From assembly GCF_003004785.1 (NCBI RefSeq), contig NZ_PVZS01000004.1, positions 173,234-237,233 of the forward strand: 64,000 nt of DNA, read 5' to 3'. This document shows, one piece after another, positions 33,780 to 44,539 of this stretch. The notes below the pieces were generated by a model. It was not told the DNA's origin. It did no database searches and was given only the letters and a program-made list of their open reading frames with translations. A program made the position numbers and the translations under genes. The DNA is from Alsobacter soli. GTDB lineage: Bacteria > Pseudomonadota > Alphaproteobacteria > Rhizobiales > Beijerinckiaceae. Every line of letters begins with the position of its first letter. The stretch's first letter is position 1.

Positions 33780-35628
33780 CAAGAACTTCTTTCTCGCGAT
33801 CGCCCTGTCGCTGGCGGTGCTCATCGGCTGGAACGTCTTCTTCGGCGTGCCCACCATGGACAAGGCCCGCCAGGACGCGGCCCAGAACGCGAAGGTGGCG
33901 TCGGAGAGCGGCAAGCCCGGGCCCATTCCGTCCGCGAGCCCGCAGAGCAACACGCCTCCGTCGGAGAGCCTGGCCAACCCGGCCATCGCGGCCTCTCGGG
34001 AGGCGGCCATCGCGGCTTCGCCGCGCGTCACCATCGACACCAAGCGCGTGCACGGCTCGATCAACCTGCGTGGCGGCGACGTCGACGACATTGCGCTGAA
34101 GGACTACCACGAGACGGTCGACCCCAAGAGCCCGAACATCGTGGTGTTCTCGCCGGCCAACGGACCGGAAGGCTATTTCGCCCGCCTCGGCTGGCTGCCA
34201 GCGGCCGGCGCATCCACGGACGTGCCCCTGCCCTCCACCGTCTGGACGGCGGACTCTCAGACGCTCACCGAGGACAAGCCCGTCACCCTCACCTGGGACA
34301 ACGGCAAGGGCCTCCTGTTCAAGCGCGTGATCGCCATCGACAACACCTACATGCTGACCATCACGGACAGCGTGGAGGCCAAGGACGGAGCTTCGGCGTC
34401 TCTGACGCCCTATGGCTTCGTACGCCGCATCGGCAAGCCGCACACCCAAGGCTACTACATCCTGCATGAGGGCCTCGTCGGCGTGGTCGGCGACCAGGGC
34501 CTCCAGGAGATCACCTACGACAAGATGGAGAAGGATCCCCAGCTCTCGGCCACCGAGAAGGGGCGCACCTTCCCGCAGTCCACCGGCGGCTGGGTCGGCA
34601 TCACGGACAAGTACTGGGCCGCGGCGCTCGTCCCGGACCAAAAGACGCCCTACACGGCGACTTACTCCGTGTCGCAGCCGGCCACCGCCCCGCACAGCTT
34701 CCAGACGGTGATCACCCAGCAGCCGGCGACGGTGCAGGCCGGAACGCCCGCCTCGGTGACGACGCGCCTCTTCGTGGGCGCCAAGGAAGTGAACACGATC
34801 AACGGCTACCAGGACTCGCTCGGGATCGAGAAGTTCAAGCTGCTGATCGACTGGGGATGGTTCTTCTTCATCACCCAGCCCATGTTCAAGCTGCTGGACG
34901 CCATCTACAAGCTGGTGGGCAACTTCGGCATCGCCATCCTGGCGGTGACCGTGATCGTGAAGGGCATCTTCTTCCCGCTCGCCAACAAGAGCTACGCCTC
35001 GATGGCGAAGATGAAGGCCGTCCAGCCGCAGATGCAGGCGCTGCGCGAGCAGTACCCGGACGACAAGGTCAAGCAGCAACAAGAGATTATGGAGCTCTAC
35101 AAGCGGGAGAAGATCAATCCCGTGGCGGGCTGCCTGCCCGTGGTGATCCAGATCCCGGTGTTCTTCTCGCTCTACAAGGTGCTGTTCATCACCATCGAGA
35201 TGCGGCACGCGCCGTTCTTCGGGTGGATCAAGGACCTTTCCGCGCCGGACCCCACCTCCGTCTTCAACCTGTTCGGGCTGATCCCGTGGGAGCCGCCGCA
35301 CGTGCTGATGATCGGTGTTTGGCCGCTCATCATGGGCGTCACCATGTTCGTCCAGATGAAGATGAACCCGGAGCCGGCGGACCCGGTCCAGAAGACCATG
35401 TTCACGTGGATGCCGGTGTTCTTCACCTACCTGCTGGCGTCCTTCCCGGCCGGCCTGGTGATCTACTGGTCGTGGAACAACACGCTGTCGGTGCTGCAGC
35501 AGTACGCCATCATGAAGCGCCAGGGCGTGAAGGTGGAGCTGTGGGACAACATGCGCAACGTGTTCCGCAAGACGCCGGCCAAGCCCCCCGCGGCGAAGTC
35601 GGACACCAAGGCCGGCAAGCCGGCCTGA
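33769..35628 (+). CDS. yidC: Membrane protein insertase YidC
   Basis: 619 residues. An uncleaved N-terminal TM helix ([20 protein letters not shown]) precedes a Pro/Ser-rich linker and a large periplasmic P1 beta domain (to about residue 340). Five conserved C-terminal TM helices follow, with the insertase core ([60 protein letters not shown]). It inserts inner-membrane proteins alone or with SecYEG. It overlaps rnpA by 11 bp. Ends in a Lys/Ala/Pro tail. Confidence 0.97.
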   Translation: MQDNKNFFLAIALSLAVLIGWNVFFGVPTMDKARQDAAQNAKVASESGKPGPIPSASPQSNTPPSESLANPAIAASREAAIAASPRVTIDTKRVHGSINLRGGDVDDIALKDYHETVDPKSPNIVVFSPANGPEGYFARLGWLPAAGASTDVPLPSTVWTADSQTLTEDKPVTLTWDNGKGLLFKRVIAIDNTYMLTITDSVEAKDGASASLTPYGFVRRIGKPHTQGYYILHEGLVGVVGDQGLQEITYDKMEKDPQLSATEKGRTFPQSTGGWVGITDKYWAAALVPDQKTPYTATYSVSQPATAPHSFQTVITQQPATVQAGTPASVTTRLFVGAKEVNTINGYQDSLGIEKFKLLIDWGWFFFITQPMFKLLDAIYKLVGNFGIAILAVTVIVKGIFFPLANKSYASMAKMKAVQPQMQALREQYPDDKVKQQQEIMELYKREKINPVAGCLPVVIQIPVFFSLYKVLFITIEMRHAPFFGWIKDLSAPDPTSVFNLFGLIPWEPPHVLMIGVWPLIMGVTMFVQMKMNPEPADPVQKTMFTWMPVFFTYLLASFPAGLVIYWSWNNTLSVLQQYAIMKRQGVKVELWDNMRNVFRKTPAKPPAAKSDTKAGKPA

Positions 35629-35641
35629 CGTCCTCCGCCGT

Positions 35642-35740
35642 CTTGGCGAGCCGAAGGCGAAGCCATCCGGGCACGAGCGTGACGCCCCTGGATTGCTTCG
35701 TCGCTCCGCTCCTCGCCATGACGGCGCAACGGCAGGCGAC
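35642..35740. repeat. Family A inverted repeat between yidC and engB
   Basis: CGTCTTGGCGAGCCGAAGG...CCATCCGGG on the left and CTGGATTGCTTCGTCGCTCCGCTCCTCGCCATGACGG on the right form a degenerate inverted pair. It fills almost the entire 118-bp gap inside this otherwise operon-like block. Confidence 0.65.
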
Positions 35741-35746
35741 CACGAC

Positions 35747-36448
35747 ATGACGGCCGACGCCCTCCCCTCAGCTTCTGCTCCCTCCGCTCTCGACCCCGTC
35801 CTCGCGGAGGCCGGGCGGAAGCTGTTCGCCGGCGAGGCGGGCTTCTTCTGGGCTGCGGCGCCGAGCGGCAAGTTGCCCCCCATGGGCACGCTCGAGATAG
35901 CCTTCGCGGGCCGTTCCAACGTCGGCAAGTCGAGCCTCATCAACGCGCTCACCGGCCGCAAGGCGCTGGCGCGCACGTCGCACACGCCCGGGCGCACGCA
36001 GGAGCTCAACTTCTTCGACGTGAATGGCCGCTTCACGCTGGTGGACATGCCCGGCTATGGCTACGCGGCCGTTTCGAAACAAAAGGTGCAGGCCTGGACG
36101 GGCCTGATCCACGACTACCTGCGCGGCCGGGCCACGCTGGCGCGGGTCTTCGTGCTGGTCGACTCGCGGCACGGCCTCAAGGCGGCGGACAACGAGATCA
36201 TGGACCTGCTCGACAAGTCGGCCGTGTCCTACCAGATCGTGCTGACCAAGGTGGACGAGCTCAAGAAGGGCGAGGCCGAGAAGCGGGTCGCCGAGACGCT
36301 GGACGCACTGAAGCGCCGGCCAGCCGCCTATCCGGAGGTCGTGGTGACCTCGAGCCGCGCCGCGGAGGGCATCGGCGAGCTGCGCGCCGCCGTCGCCAAG
36401 CTGCTCGCGGAGCGCGGGGCGCTCGACCTGTCGGAATTCGCGGCTTGA
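35747..36448 (+). CDS. engB: Ribosome biogenesis GTP-binding protein YihA/YsxC (EngB)
   Basis: 233 residues with the full set of GTPase motifs: G1 [11 protein letters not shown]2 TPGRTQ, G3 DMPGYG, G4 [10 protein letters not shown] and G5 SSRAAEG. EngB acts in assembly of the 50S subunit. The first 35 residues are a family-specific extension. The ATG at 35747 is used because the upstream in-frame codons lie within an intergenic repeat. It overlaps the next gene by 4 bp. Confidence 0.95.
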   Translation: MTADALPSASAPSALDPVLAEAGRKLFAGEAGFFWAAAPSGKLPPMGTLEIAFAGRSNVGKSSLINALTGRKALARTSHTPGRTQELNFFDVNGRFTLVDMPGYGYAAVSKQKVQAWTGLIHDYLRGRATLARVFVLVDSRHGLKAADNEIMDLLDKSAVSYQIVLTKVDELKKGEAEKRVAETLDALKRRPAAYPEVVVTSSRAAEGIGELRAAVAKLLAERGALDLSEFAA

Positions 36449-36810
36449 AGACGGCCTCCCGGGTCCTGCTGGCCCTCGCCGGGCTTTACGGGGCGGCGGG
36501 CGTGGCGCTGGCGGCAGCGTCTGCGCACCTGGGCGGGCCGAACCTCGCCACGGCCGCGCAAATTCTCCTGTTCCATGCCCCGGCGTTGGTGGGCATCGCC
36601 GTGGCGGCGGAGCTGACCGCCCTCCCCCGCCGCCTTGTCCTGGCCGCAGGCGCAGCGATCGCGCTCGGGGCGTTCGCCTTCTCGGGCACGCTGGCGGCAG
36701 GCGCCCTGGCCAACTGGCGCCCGGTCCCGATGGGCGCGCCCACGGGCGGCTTCCTGATGATCGGCGGGTGGCTCCTGCTGGCCGGCGCGGCCGCCTTCGG
36801 ACGGCGCTGA
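36445..36810 (+). CDS. DUF423-family inner-membrane protein
   Basis: 121 residues that are almost entirely hydrophobic, with four predicted TM helices (about 6-26, 38-57, 65-88 and 96-118). The N-terminal [19 protein letters not shown] and the [10 protein letters not shown] and [10 protein letters not shown] segments match the YgdD/DUF423 family (family knowledge). The only plausible start is the TTG at 36445 overlapping the engB stop (TTGA), which suggests translational coupling. Function unknown. Confidence 0.78.
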   Translation: MKTASRVLLALAGLYGAAGVALAAASAHLGGPNLATAAQILLFHAPALVGIAVAAELTALPRRLVLAAGAAIALGAFAFSGTLAAGALANWRPVPMGAPTGGFLMIGGWLLLAGAAAFGRR

Positions 36811-36880
36811 AAGCGATTTGCCTTCCGGGCGCGGCGCCTTAGAAGGCTTGGCCAGCAACAGCCCAGCGACGAGCGCCGCC

Positions 36881-37771
36881 ATGACCGACAGCAACGATCC
36901 CCACCTCCAGGCCGAAATCCTCGTCCAGGCGCTGCCGCATATGCTGCGCTACGACGAGGCGACGGTCGTGGTGAAGTACGGCGGCCACGCCATGGGCGAC
37001 GAGCAGGTGGCCCGCGACTTCGCCAAGGACATGATCCTGCTCGAGCAGTCGGGCGTGAACCCCGTGGTGGTGCACGGCGGCGGGCCGCAGATCGGGGCCA
37101 TGCTGAACCGGCTCGGCATCAAGAGCGAGTTCGCGGCGGGCCTGCGCGTGACCGACAAGGCCACCGTCGAGGTGGTCGAGATGGTGCTGGCCGGCCTCAT
37201 CAACAAGCAGATCGTCGGCTTCATCAACAACGAGGGCGGCCGCGCCATCGGGCTGTGCGGGAAGGACGGCAACATGGTCACCGCCCGCAAGGTGACCCGC
37301 ACGGTCGTGGACCCGGAAAGCCACATCGAGAAGCATGTGGACCTGGGCTTCGTGGGCGAGCCCGAGACCGTCGACAAGACGGTCCTGGAGGCGCTGCTCG
37401 GCCGCGAGGTGATCCCGGTGCTGGCGCCGGTCGCCAACGGCTCGGACGGCCAGACCTACAACGTCAACGCGGACACCTTCGCGGGCGCCATCGCGGGCGC
37501 GCTGAGGGCCAAGCGCCTGCTGCTGCTCACAGACGTGCCGGGCGTGCTCGACAAGAACAAGAACCTGATCAAGGAGCTGACCATCGACCAGTGCCGCGCG
37601 CTGATCGCGGACGGGACCATCACGGCCGGCATGATTCCCAAGGTCGAGACCTGCATCTATGCCCTGGAGCAGGGCGTGGAGGGGGTCGTGATCCTCGACG
37701 GCAAGGTGCCGCACGCGGTGCTGCTGGAACTGCTGACAGACCATGGCGCCGGAACGCTGATCCGGCGGTAG
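36881..37771 (+). CDS. argB: Acetylglutamate kinase
   Basis: 296 residues. The amino-acid-kinase fold shows the N-terminal [12 protein letters not shown], the phosphate-binding [26 protein letters not shown] and LTDVPGVLD, and the C-terminal GGMIPK-like stretch here as [11 protein letters not shown]. It phosphorylates N-acetyl-L-glutamate, the second step of arginine synthesis, and is usually arginine-feedback-inhibited. The start at 36881 excludes a 21-codon upstream extension. Close linkage to engB is a rhizobial arrangement. Confidence 0.97.
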   Translation: MTDSNDPHLQAEILVQALPHMLRYDEATVVVKYGGHAMGDEQVARDFAKDMILLEQSGVNPVVVHGGGPQIGAMLNRLGIKSEFAAGLRVTDKATVEVVEMVLAGLINKQIVGFINNEGGRAIGLCGKDGNMVTARKVTRTVVDPESHIEKHVDLGFVGEPETVDKTVLEALLGREVIPVLAPVANGSDGQTYNVNADTFAGAIAGALRAKRLLLLTDVPGVLDKNKNLIKELTIDQCRALIADGTITAGMIPKVETCIYALEQGVEGVVILDGKVPHAVLLELLTDHGAGTLIRR

Positions 37772-37778
37772 GTCGGTC

Positions 37779-37890
37779 GTCATCGCGAGCGCAGCGAAGC
37801 GATCCAGGGCGGAAGGGCGTCAAGGCTGACGACAGTTGCGCCTGAGGCCCCTGGATTGCTTCGTCGCTGCGCTCCTCGCAAAGACGGCGG
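37779..37890. repeat. Family A inverted repeat between argB and the HAD gene
   Basis: CGTCATCGCGAGCGCAGCGAAGCGATCCAGG and CTGGATTGCTTCGTCGCTGCGCTCCTCGCAAAGACGG form an inverted pair about 110 bp long overall, a complete copy of the family seen at 9918-10025 and 57488-57572. Confidence 0.7.
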
Positions 37891-37987
37891 GAACCGCCCC
37901 TCCACCGAAAGCCTTAACCTCTCGGCGGGACACTGAACCCCTTTCGCCACATTCTGGTCGCGGCGACATGCGAGGTTCGATCGTCCT

Positions 37988-38734
37988 ATGACACGTCACG
38001 TCCCCCCGCCGCCTCCCGCGGCGCGTCCGGGCTTCGACCATGTCGAAACCTGGATCTTCGATCTCGACAACACGCTTTATCCGGCGCACGCCCAGCTGTG
38101 GCCGCAGGTGGACCAGCGCATCACGCTGTTCCTGGCGGAGATGTTCGGCCTGGACGGGCTCTCGGCCCGGGCGCTGCAGAAGTACTATTACACGCGCTAC
38201 GGGACGACCCTGAAGGGCCTGATGGACGAGCACGCCATCGAACCGGCCGACTTCCTGGATTTCGCCCACCAGATCGACCTGTCGCTGCTCGATCCCGACC
38301 CTGACCTGGGCGAGGCCATCGAGAAGCTGCCCGGGCGCAAGCTCATCCTCACCAACGGGTCGCGCCAGCACGCCGAGAACGTGGCGACCAAGCTTGGCAT
38401 CCGCGACCACTTCGAGGAGATCTTCGACATCGTGGCCGCCGACTTCGTGCCGAAGCCGGAGGCGCGGACCTACGAGAAGTTCCTGGACCTCCATGGCGTG
38501 GATCCCGCGAAGTCCGCCATGTTCGAGGACCTGGCCAAGAACCTCGTGGTGCCGGCCGCGCTGGGCATGACGACCGTGCTGGTGCTGCCCAAGACGTTCG
38601 ACCCGCACCGGGAGGCGCACGAGCAGACGGCCGTGGACGCCCCCTACGTGCACCACACCACGAAGGCGCTGGCCGACTTCCTGCGGACCAACACGCCCCT
38701 GCGCGAGGCGGCGGAGACGCGAGACGGCGCGTGA
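37988..38734 (+). CDS. HAD-family hydrolase, pyrimidine 5'-nucleotidase type (SDT1/PHM8-like)
   Basis: 248 residues. HAD motif I is FDLDNTLYP (nucleophile and acid aspartates), motif II LTNGS, motif III Lys within VPKPEARTYEKF and motif IV MFEDLAKNL. The helical cap (ITLFLAEMFGLDGLSARALQKYYYTRYGTTLKGL) is that of the SDT1/PHM8 subfamily, which dephosphorylates UMP/CMP or lysophosphatidate in yeast. In bacteria it is usually annotated pyrimidine 5'-nucleotidase. Conserved next to dapD in rhizobia, apparently without pathway logic. Confidence 0.88.
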   Translation: MTRHVPPPPPAARPGFDHVETWIFDLDNTLYPAHAQLWPQVDQRITLFLAEMFGLDGLSARALQKYYYTRYGTTLKGLMDEHAIEPADFLDFAHQIDLSLLDPDPDLGEAIEKLPGRKLILTNGSRQHAENVATKLGIRDHFEEIFDIVAADFVPKPEARTYEKFLDLHGVDPAKSAMFEDLAKNLVVPAALGMTTVLVLPKTFDPHREAHEQTAVDAPYVHHTTKALADFLRTNTPLREAAETRDGA

Positions 38735-38800
38735 CGGATGACAGGGGCGGCGCGCGTTGCTAAGGACGCGCGACCCTCGCCTCAACAGCCGGATCCCGCC

Positions 38801-39643
<843 letters not shown>

Positions 39644-39659
39644 GGCCGAATCCTCGACG

Positions 39660-39815
39660 CCGTCATCCCCGGCGGCGCGCAGCGCCGGGAAGGGGATCCA
39701 GGGGGACCGGGCGCGAGTCTCCTGACGCACGCCGGAAGGCCAGGCCGGCCTTTGAAGCAAGCCGCCCTGGATCCCCTTCCCCTGCGCGGCTTCGCCGCTT
39801 CGGCCGGGGATGACG
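39660..39815. repeat. Family B inverted repeat between dapD and dapE
   Basis: CGTCATCCCCGGCGGCGCGCAGCGCCGGGAAGGGGATCCAGG is mirrored by CCTGGATCCCCTTCCCC...GGCCGGGGATGACGG. It is the longest spaced copy of the family, with about 55 bp between its arms. Confidence 0.7.
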
Positions 39816-39866
39816 GCGGTGAGGCCGTCGCCTCAACGTCATCTCATGCAGAAGCCGGAGCCAGCC

Positions 39867-41033
39867 ATGCTCGACCCCCGCAATCCCGTCGCCCTGACAC
39901 AGGCGCTGGTGCGCTGTCCGTCGGTGACCCCGAACGAAGGCGGGGCCCTGCAGTTGCTGGCCGACGTGCTCGGGCAGGCCGGGTTCGAGACCCATCTCCT
40001 CACCTTCTCCGAGCCCGGCACGCCGGACGTTCAGAACCTTTACGCCCGGATCGGGACGGACGCGCCCTATCTGCTCTTCGCCGGGCACACGGACGTGGTG
40101 CCGCCCGGGGATGAGAGCCGCTGGACGCACCCGCCTTTCGGCGGCGATATCGTGGACGGCGTGCTGTATGGCCGCGGCGCGACCGACATGAAGAGCGGCG
40201 TCGCTGCGTCCGTTTCGGCCACGCTGCGATGGCTGGAAGAAAACGGCGGCAAGCCGCCGCGTGGCTCCGTGGGGTTCCTGATCACGGGCGACGAGGAAGG
40301 CCCCGCGGTCAACGGCACGGTGAAGCTGCTGGAATGGGCGCAGGCGCGGGGCGAGCGGTTCGACTGCTGCGTGCTGGGCGAGCCCACCAATCCCGAGGCG
40401 CTGGGCGACATGATCAAGATCGGCCGGCGCGGCTCCCTGACCGGCCGGCTCACGGTCGAGGGCGTACAGGGGCACGTCGCCTACCAGGACCTGGCGGAGA
40501 ACCCCATCCGGGGCATGGTGCGCCTGCTCGAGGCCCTGATGGCGAAGCCGCTGGACGGCGGCACGGAGCAGTTCGGGCCGTCGAACCTCGAGGTGACCAC
40601 GGTGGACGTGGGCAACCCGGCCAGCAACGTCATCCCGGCGTCCGCGAAGGCCGTGTTCAACATCCGCTTCAATGACCTCTGGACGGCGGAGACGCTGGCC
40701 GACGAACTCCGGCGTCGCCTGGCCGAAGCGGCCGGGAACAGCGTGCGCTTCTATGTCGTGTTCGAGCCCTCGAACGCGCCGGCGTTCCTGACTCCGCCCG
40801 GCCCTTTCGTGTCGCTGGTCAGCGAGGCGGTGGAGAGCGTGACGGGGCGCAAGCCCGTCCTCTCAACCACGGGCGGCACCTCGGATGCGCGCTTCATCAA
40901 GAGCTACTGCCCGGTGATCGAGTTCGGCCTCGTTGGCAAGACCATGCACAAGGTGGACGAGAACGCCGCCACGGCGGACATCGAGGCCCTGACGGGCATC
41001 TACGGGGCGATCATCCGCCGCGCCGTGGGGTGA
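39867..41033 (+). CDS. dapE: Succinyl-diaminopimelate desuccinylase
   Basis: 388 residues of the M20 metallopeptidase family. Zinc ligands are seen in [12 protein letters not shown] (His), [11 protein letters not shown] (bridging Asp), [11 protein letters not shown] (catalytic and ligand Glu pair), LGEPT and the C-terminal GKTMHKVDE (His). The lid domain includes [22 protein letters not shown]. It hydrolyses N-succinyl-L,L-diaminopimelate. The ATG at 39867 has GGAG 7 nt upstream; another ATG at 39846 is possible. Confidence 0.96.
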   Translation: MLDPRNPVALTQALVRCPSVTPNEGGALQLLADVLGQAGFETHLLTFSEPGTPDVQNLYARIGTDAPYLLFAGHTDVVPPGDESRWTHPPFGGDIVDGVLYGRGATDMKSGVAASVSATLRWLEENGGKPPRGSVGFLITGDEEGPAVNGTVKLLEWAQARGERFDCCVLGEPTNPEALGDMIKIGRRGSLTGRLTVEGVQGHVAYQDLAENPIRGMVRLLEALMAKPLDGGTEQFGPSNLEVTTVDVGNPASNVIPASAKAVFNIRFNDLWTAETLADELRRRLAEAAGNSVRFYVVFEPSNAPAFLTPPGPFVSLVSEAVESVTGRKPVLSTTGGTSDARFIKSYCPVIEFGLVGKTMHKVDENAATADIEALTGIYGAIIRRAVG

Positions 41034-41102
41034 GGGTCGAGCCTTCTTCCACTGAAGTCTCTGCTTCGGAGCCGCTCGGCGGTTCTGGGACTCAGCGCAT
41101 GC

Positions 41103-41158
41103 GGCCCCTGGATCCCCTTCCCCTCCGCGCCTGCGGCGCTCCGGCCGGGGATGACGGC
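41103..41158. repeat. Half-unit of family B repeat
   Basis: CCTGGATCCCCTTCCCCTCCGC...CGGCCGGGGATGACGG is only the right half of the unit seen complete at 39660-39815. It lies in the 273-bp gap after dapE. Confidence 0.6.
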
Positions 41159-41306
41159 GAACATGGAGGACTTCCCTTCGTCGTCCGGATCCGACCGCCC
41201 AGGAACAATCCCGCTCACGTTCCGTTGAGCATGCCACGTGTCCCTCGACAAAAGTCGAAGACGCGGTCACCATTGTGCATTGCAACATTGGCGCGGGAGC
41301 ATCGGC

Positions 41307-41891
41307 ATGTTCCTCACCGCAGAGGAAGTCGGCCGCTCGTTGGCCGGGTCCTTCAAGTTGTTAAGCCGGGACCCGGAGGCGCTGGGGGCCTTCGAAGTGT
41401 CCTACGAGTCCTTCTGGCGCTCGTTCGGGGCCATGGGCCTGGTCGCTCCGGCCTTCGTCGCCCTTGTGGCGGACGCGCGCGTCCAGGCGGGGCTGCCGCT
41501 CGAGGAGGGGATCTTCGCCAGTCCAGGCCTCGCTATTCGCGAAGCTGTGCTGGTTGCGGGCTGCTGGCTCCTTTTTCCGATCGCGATGATCGGCCTTGTG
41601 CGCCTGCTCGGCCTGGGGCGGCGCTACGCGCGCTATGTCATCGCCTACAACTGGTCGGCCGTGGTGGCGACGACCATCATGGCCGTGCCGCACGCCATGC
41701 ACGTACTCGGACTGGCCACCGGTGGGCTGACAGCGCTCTACCTGTTCGCCTTCGGCGTGCTGATCCTGCAGTGCCGGTGGTTTCTGGCGAAGACGGCGCT
41801 GGGCGTCTCGGGCGGGTTGGCGGCCCTCATCGTGATCCTGGAACTGGGGCTCAACGGAGCAGTCACGGCCGCGGCGTCGCTGATCGCATAG
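41307..41891 (+). CDS. Hypothetical multi-pass membrane protein
   Basis: 194 residues. A soluble N-terminus (FLTAEEVGRSLAGSFKLLSRDPEALGAFEVSYESFWRSF) is followed by about five hydrophobic segments (MGLVAPAFVALV, EAVLVAGCWLLFPIAMIGLVRLL, WSAVVATTIMAVPHAMHVLGL, LTALYLFAFGVLIL, ALGVSGGLAALIVILELGL). No family is recognised with confidence. The ATG at 41307 has GGAG 7 nt upstream, and a conserved place next to dapE/truA is seen in related genomes from memory. Function unknown. Confidence 0.72.
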   Translation: MFLTAEEVGRSLAGSFKLLSRDPEALGAFEVSYESFWRSFGAMGLVAPAFVALVADARVQAGLPLEEGIFASPGLAIREAVLVAGCWLLFPIAMIGLVRLLGLGRRYARYVIAYNWSAVVATTIMAVPHAMHVLGLATGGLTALYLFAFGVLILQCRWFLAKTALGVSGGLAALIVILELGLNGAVTAAASLIA

Positions 41892-41910
41892 CCGATCAGC
41901 CAATTCGCCC

Positions 41911-41948
41911 CCTGGATTGCTTCGTCGCGGCGCTCCTCGCAAGGACGG
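41911..41948. repeat. Family A half-unit between the membrane gene and truA
   Basis: CTGGATTGCTTCGTCGCGGCGCTCCTCGCAAGGACGG is a single right-hand unit without its inverted partner, filling the convergent gap. Confidence 0.65.
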
Positions 41949-41949
41949 A

Positions 41950-42687
41950 TCAATAGTCGACGCCGATCAGGTACAGGCCGCAGGAGGGCGCCATGGCGCC
42001 GCAGCGGGAGCGCTGGCGGGCGCCGAGGGCGTCCTCCAGGTCGCGCTTCGACCAGCGCCCCGCGCCGACCAGTTGCAGCGAGCCCACCATCGAGCGCACC
42101 TGGTGATGGAGGAAGGAGCGCGCGGAGGCGTAGACGCGGATCTCGTCGCCAATGCGTTCCACATCCAGGCGCGACAGCGTCTTCACCGGGCTCAGCGCCT
42201 GGCAATCCGCCGAGCGGAAGGTCGTGAAGTCGTGCTTGCCGACCAGCGCCTGGGCGGCCTCGTGCATGGCCTCTGCGTCCAGCGCCCATTTCACCTGCCA
42301 CACGCGGTTGGCGTCCAGCGCAACGGGCGGGCGGCGATTGACGATGCGGTAGAGGTAATGGCGGCCGACGGCCGACATGCGCGCGTTGAAGTCGTCCGGG
42401 ACGCGTGAGGCCGACAGGATGGCGACCGGGGCCGGCCGCAGGTGGGCGTTCACGGCGTCCCGCACGGTGTCGGTGGGCCAGTCCTTCTCAAGGTCGACGT
42501 GGGCGACCTGATGGGTGGCGTGCACGCCGGCGTCGGTGCGCCCTGCCCCCTGGATGCGCACGTCCTGGCCGCTGAAACGCGCGATGGCGTCCTCCAGCCG
42601 CTGCTGGACCGAGTCTCCCACCGCCTGGAACTGCCAGCCCACGAAGGGGGTGCCGTCATACTCGATGACGAGCTTGTAGCGGGGCAT
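41950..42687 (-). CDS. truA: tRNA pseudouridine(38-40) synthase
   Basis: 245 residues. The catalytic Asp is in [19 protein letters not shown], preceded by the N-terminal [18 protein letters not shown]. Conserved LRPAPVAI and [16 protein letters not shown] segments follow, with the C-terminal [14 protein letters not shown]. It modifies U38-U40 in the anticodon arm of many tRNAs. It would normally be directly downstream of fmt on the same strand; here a foreign-looking gene separates the two. Confidence 0.97.
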   Translation of the reverse strand: MPRYKLVIEYDGTPFVGWQFQAVGDSVQQRLEDAIARFSGQDVRIQGAGRTDAGVHATHQVAHVDLEKDWPTDTVRDAVNAHLRPAPVAILSASRVPDDFNARMSAVGRHYLYRIVNRRPPVALDANRVWQVKWALDAEAMHEAAQALVGKHDFTTFRSADCQALSPVKTLSRLDVERIGDEIRVYASARSFLHHQVRSMVGSLQLVGAGRWSKRDLEDALGARQRSRCGAMAPSCGLYLIGVDY

Positions 42688-42721
42688 CTATATTGAACCC
42701 ATTGATTCTGGAGATTGCGTA

Positions 42722-42955
42722 ATGGCCCTGATCCGCCACTTCGACCACCAGCCGATGGAACGGAACGGCATTCACGACGAAGTTGAGGCGACTTATACCG
42801 TATTTCAGCGAGACGACAGGACGTTCGTTCAAATCGACACGTATGGTCGGCCTGATAGAGAGCTTCCTGGCAAGAAGAGCCAAACCATCCAGCTTACTAG
42901 AGAAAGCGCATCTGAACTGATCGCCATCCTAAGCGAAGCGTTCCGGTTCAACTAA
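42722..42955 (+). CDS. Small low-GC protein inserted between truA and fmt
   Basis: 77 residues of a conserved-looking but unnamed type ([43 protein letters not shown]..., ending [14 protein letters not shown]). It is a compact alpha/beta protein with no membrane segment. By hand count it has 123 G/C in 234 bases, about 53 %, against nearly 70 % for both neighbours, and uses codons rare here (AGA, ACT, GTA, TTA-rich context). TGGAGA about 11 nt upstream is the probable ribosome-binding site. It starts 34 bp from the divergent truA and overlaps the fmt stop by 8 bp. Signs of transfer are strong; function unknown. Confidence 0.75.
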   Translation: MALIRHFDHQPMERNGIHDEVEATYTVFQRDDRTFVQIDTYGRPDRELPGKKSQTIQLTRESASELIAILSEAFRFN

Positions 42956-43880
42956 ACCTCGTCCCGGCCGGGACCGCCACGCCCCGCAGGAAATCCTCGG
43001 CCGCCATGGCCTTCGAACCAGCCTTCTGCACCTGGAGCAGACGGACGGCTCCATCGCGGCAGGCGACGGTGAGGCGGTCATCAATCGCCACGCTTGGCTC
43101 GCCGGAGGCCTCCGGGAGCAGCGCCGTGCGCAGCACCTTCAGGCGCTCGGGGCCCCGGCCGAGATCAACGGTCGCGAAAGCGCCCGGAAAGGGGGAGAGG
43201 CCGCGCACGAGGTCGTGGACGGCCTGGGCCGGCCTGCCCCAGTCGATCCGGGCGTCCTCGTTGGCGATCTTGTGGGCGTAGGTGACGCCCTGCTCCGCCT
43301 GCGGCGTGAACGCGAGGCCGCCGCGGGAAAGCGCCGCAAGGGCGCGCACCATCAGGTCGGCGCCGAGCACGGCGAGCCGGTCGTGCAGTTCGCCCGCGGT
43401 GGTGTCGGGACCGATGGCGACGCGCTCGACCATTCCGACCGGCCCGGTGTCCAGGCCCTTCTCCATGCGCATCACGGCGACGCCGGTCTCCTTGTCGCCG
43501 GCCATGACGGCGCGCTGGATCGGGGCGGCGCCGCGCCAGCGCGGCAGGAGCGACGCATGGAGGTTCAAGCAGCCGAGCTCGGGGGCGTTCAGGATGGCTT
43601 CCGGCAGGATCATGCCATAGGCGACGACCACGGCGACGTCGGCCTGCAACGAGCGGACCTGCTCGGCGGCGTCCTCGCCCCGCAGGGTGGCGGGCGTGAA
43701 CACCGGTATCGCAAAACGATCGGCGGCCTGGTGCACCGGGGAGGGCTTCAGCGCCATGCCGCGGCCCGCCGGGGCGGGCGCGCGGGTGTAGACGGCCACG
43801 ACCTCGTGGCCCTGGCCCACGATCTCGGAGAGGGTCGGAACGGCGAAATCGGGCGTGCCCATGAAGACGACGCGCAGCAT
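42948..43880 (-). CDS. fmt: Methionyl-tRNA formyltransferase
   Basis: 310 residues. The hydrolase-like formyl-transferase domain contains [49 protein letters not shown] (catalytic Asn/His and SLLPxxRG loop) and METGxA/V-like [19 protein letters not shown]. The C-terminal domain follows from about residue 205. It formylates Met-tRNAi using 10-formyl-THF. Paired with def 30 bp upstream, the classic def-fmt operon. Its 3' end overlaps the low-GC gene on the other strand. Confidence 0.97.
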   Translation of the reverse strand: MLRVVFMGTPDFAVPTLSEIVGQGHEVVAVYTRAPAPAGRGMALKPSPVHQAADRFAIPVFTPATLRGEDAAEQVRSLQADVAVVVAYGMILPEAILNAPELGCLNLHASLLPRWRGAAPIQRAVMAGDKETGVAVMRMEKGLDTGPVGMVERVAIGPDTTAGELHDRLAVLGADLMVRALAALSRGGLAFTPQAEQGVTYAHKIANEDARIDWGRPAQAVHDLVRGLSPFPGAFATVDLGRGPERLKVLRTALLPEASGEPSVAIDDRLTVACRDGAVRLLQVQKAGSKAMAAEDFLRGVAVPAGTRFS

Positions 43881-43910
43881 GGGGGCTCCCGCTGGTTCAG
43901 AAAAGACGGC

Positions 43911-44429
43911 TCAGCCCTGCGCGTCGCGCTTGGCCTGCTTGGAGAACTTCTTCATCACCCGATCCCGCTTCAGCTTGGAGATGTGGTCGATGAAGAGCTT
44001 GCCCTCGAGGTGATCGATCTCGTGCTGAAGACAGGTGGCGAGCAGGCCTTCGGCCTCGATCTCGCACTCGCCGCCTTCGCGGTCGACGAAGCGGACGCGC
44101 ACCTTGGCCGGGCGCTCGACGTCCTCGTAGTACTCGGGGATCGAGAGGCAGCCCTCCTCGTAGGTCGACTTCTCCTCCGACGACCACACGATCTCGGGAT
44201 TGATAAGGGCCAGCGGCTGCTTGGGCTCGTCCTGGCGGGCGACATCGAGCGTGACGACGCGCTCGGCGACGCCGATCTGGATGGCGGCCAGCCCGATGCC
44301 GGGCGCCTCGTACATCGTGTCGAACATGTCGTCGATCAGCGACGTCATCTCCTTCACCGGCCGGACGACAGGCGCCGAGACGAGGCGCAGCTTGGGATCG
44401 GGGATGATCAGGATCGGACGGGTCGACAT
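43911..44429 (-). CDS. def: Peptide deformylase
   Basis: 172 residues. The three PDF motifs are present: GIGLAAIQ (motif 1), EGCLSIPE (motif 2, metal Cys) and [14 protein letters not shown] (motif 3, two metal His and the catalytic Glu). It removes the N-formyl group from nascent proteins, reversing the fmt product. First gene of the def-fmt unit. Divergent from rmuC by 110 bp. Confidence 0.97.
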   Translation of the reverse strand: MSTRPILIIPDPKLRLVSAPVVRPVKEMTSLIDDMFDTMYEAPGIGLAAIQIGVAERVVTLDVARQDEPKQPLALINPEIVWSSEEKSTYEEGCLSIPEYYEDVERPAKVRVRFVDREGGECEIEAEGLLATCLQHEIDHLEGKLFIDHISKLKRDRVMKKFSKQAKRDAQG

Positions 44430-44539
44430 GTTCCAAGGGGTTTCCGGTGGACGGGCTGGAGATAACCATTCGGAAAGGCAAAATCAAACCGTTCGCATTT
44501 CGTTCTCGCCTTCGGGTCGAATCGCACTAAGCTTCCGGC

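Noticed and set aside
33622-36048. An 808-codon open frame on the minus strand opposite yidC/engB
   Set aside because: It lies opposite clearly recognised yidC and engB, its predicted product is His/Arg/Val/Gly-rich nonsense, and such long antisense frames are expected in DNA this GC-rich. The same applies to 27403-29589, 4646-6823, 339-2009, 22243-23913 and similar frames.
41238-41306. N-terminal extension of the membrane protein at 41307
   Set aside because: The extension is composed of basic, non-conserved-looking residues, and the GGAG spacing supports the ATG at 41307.
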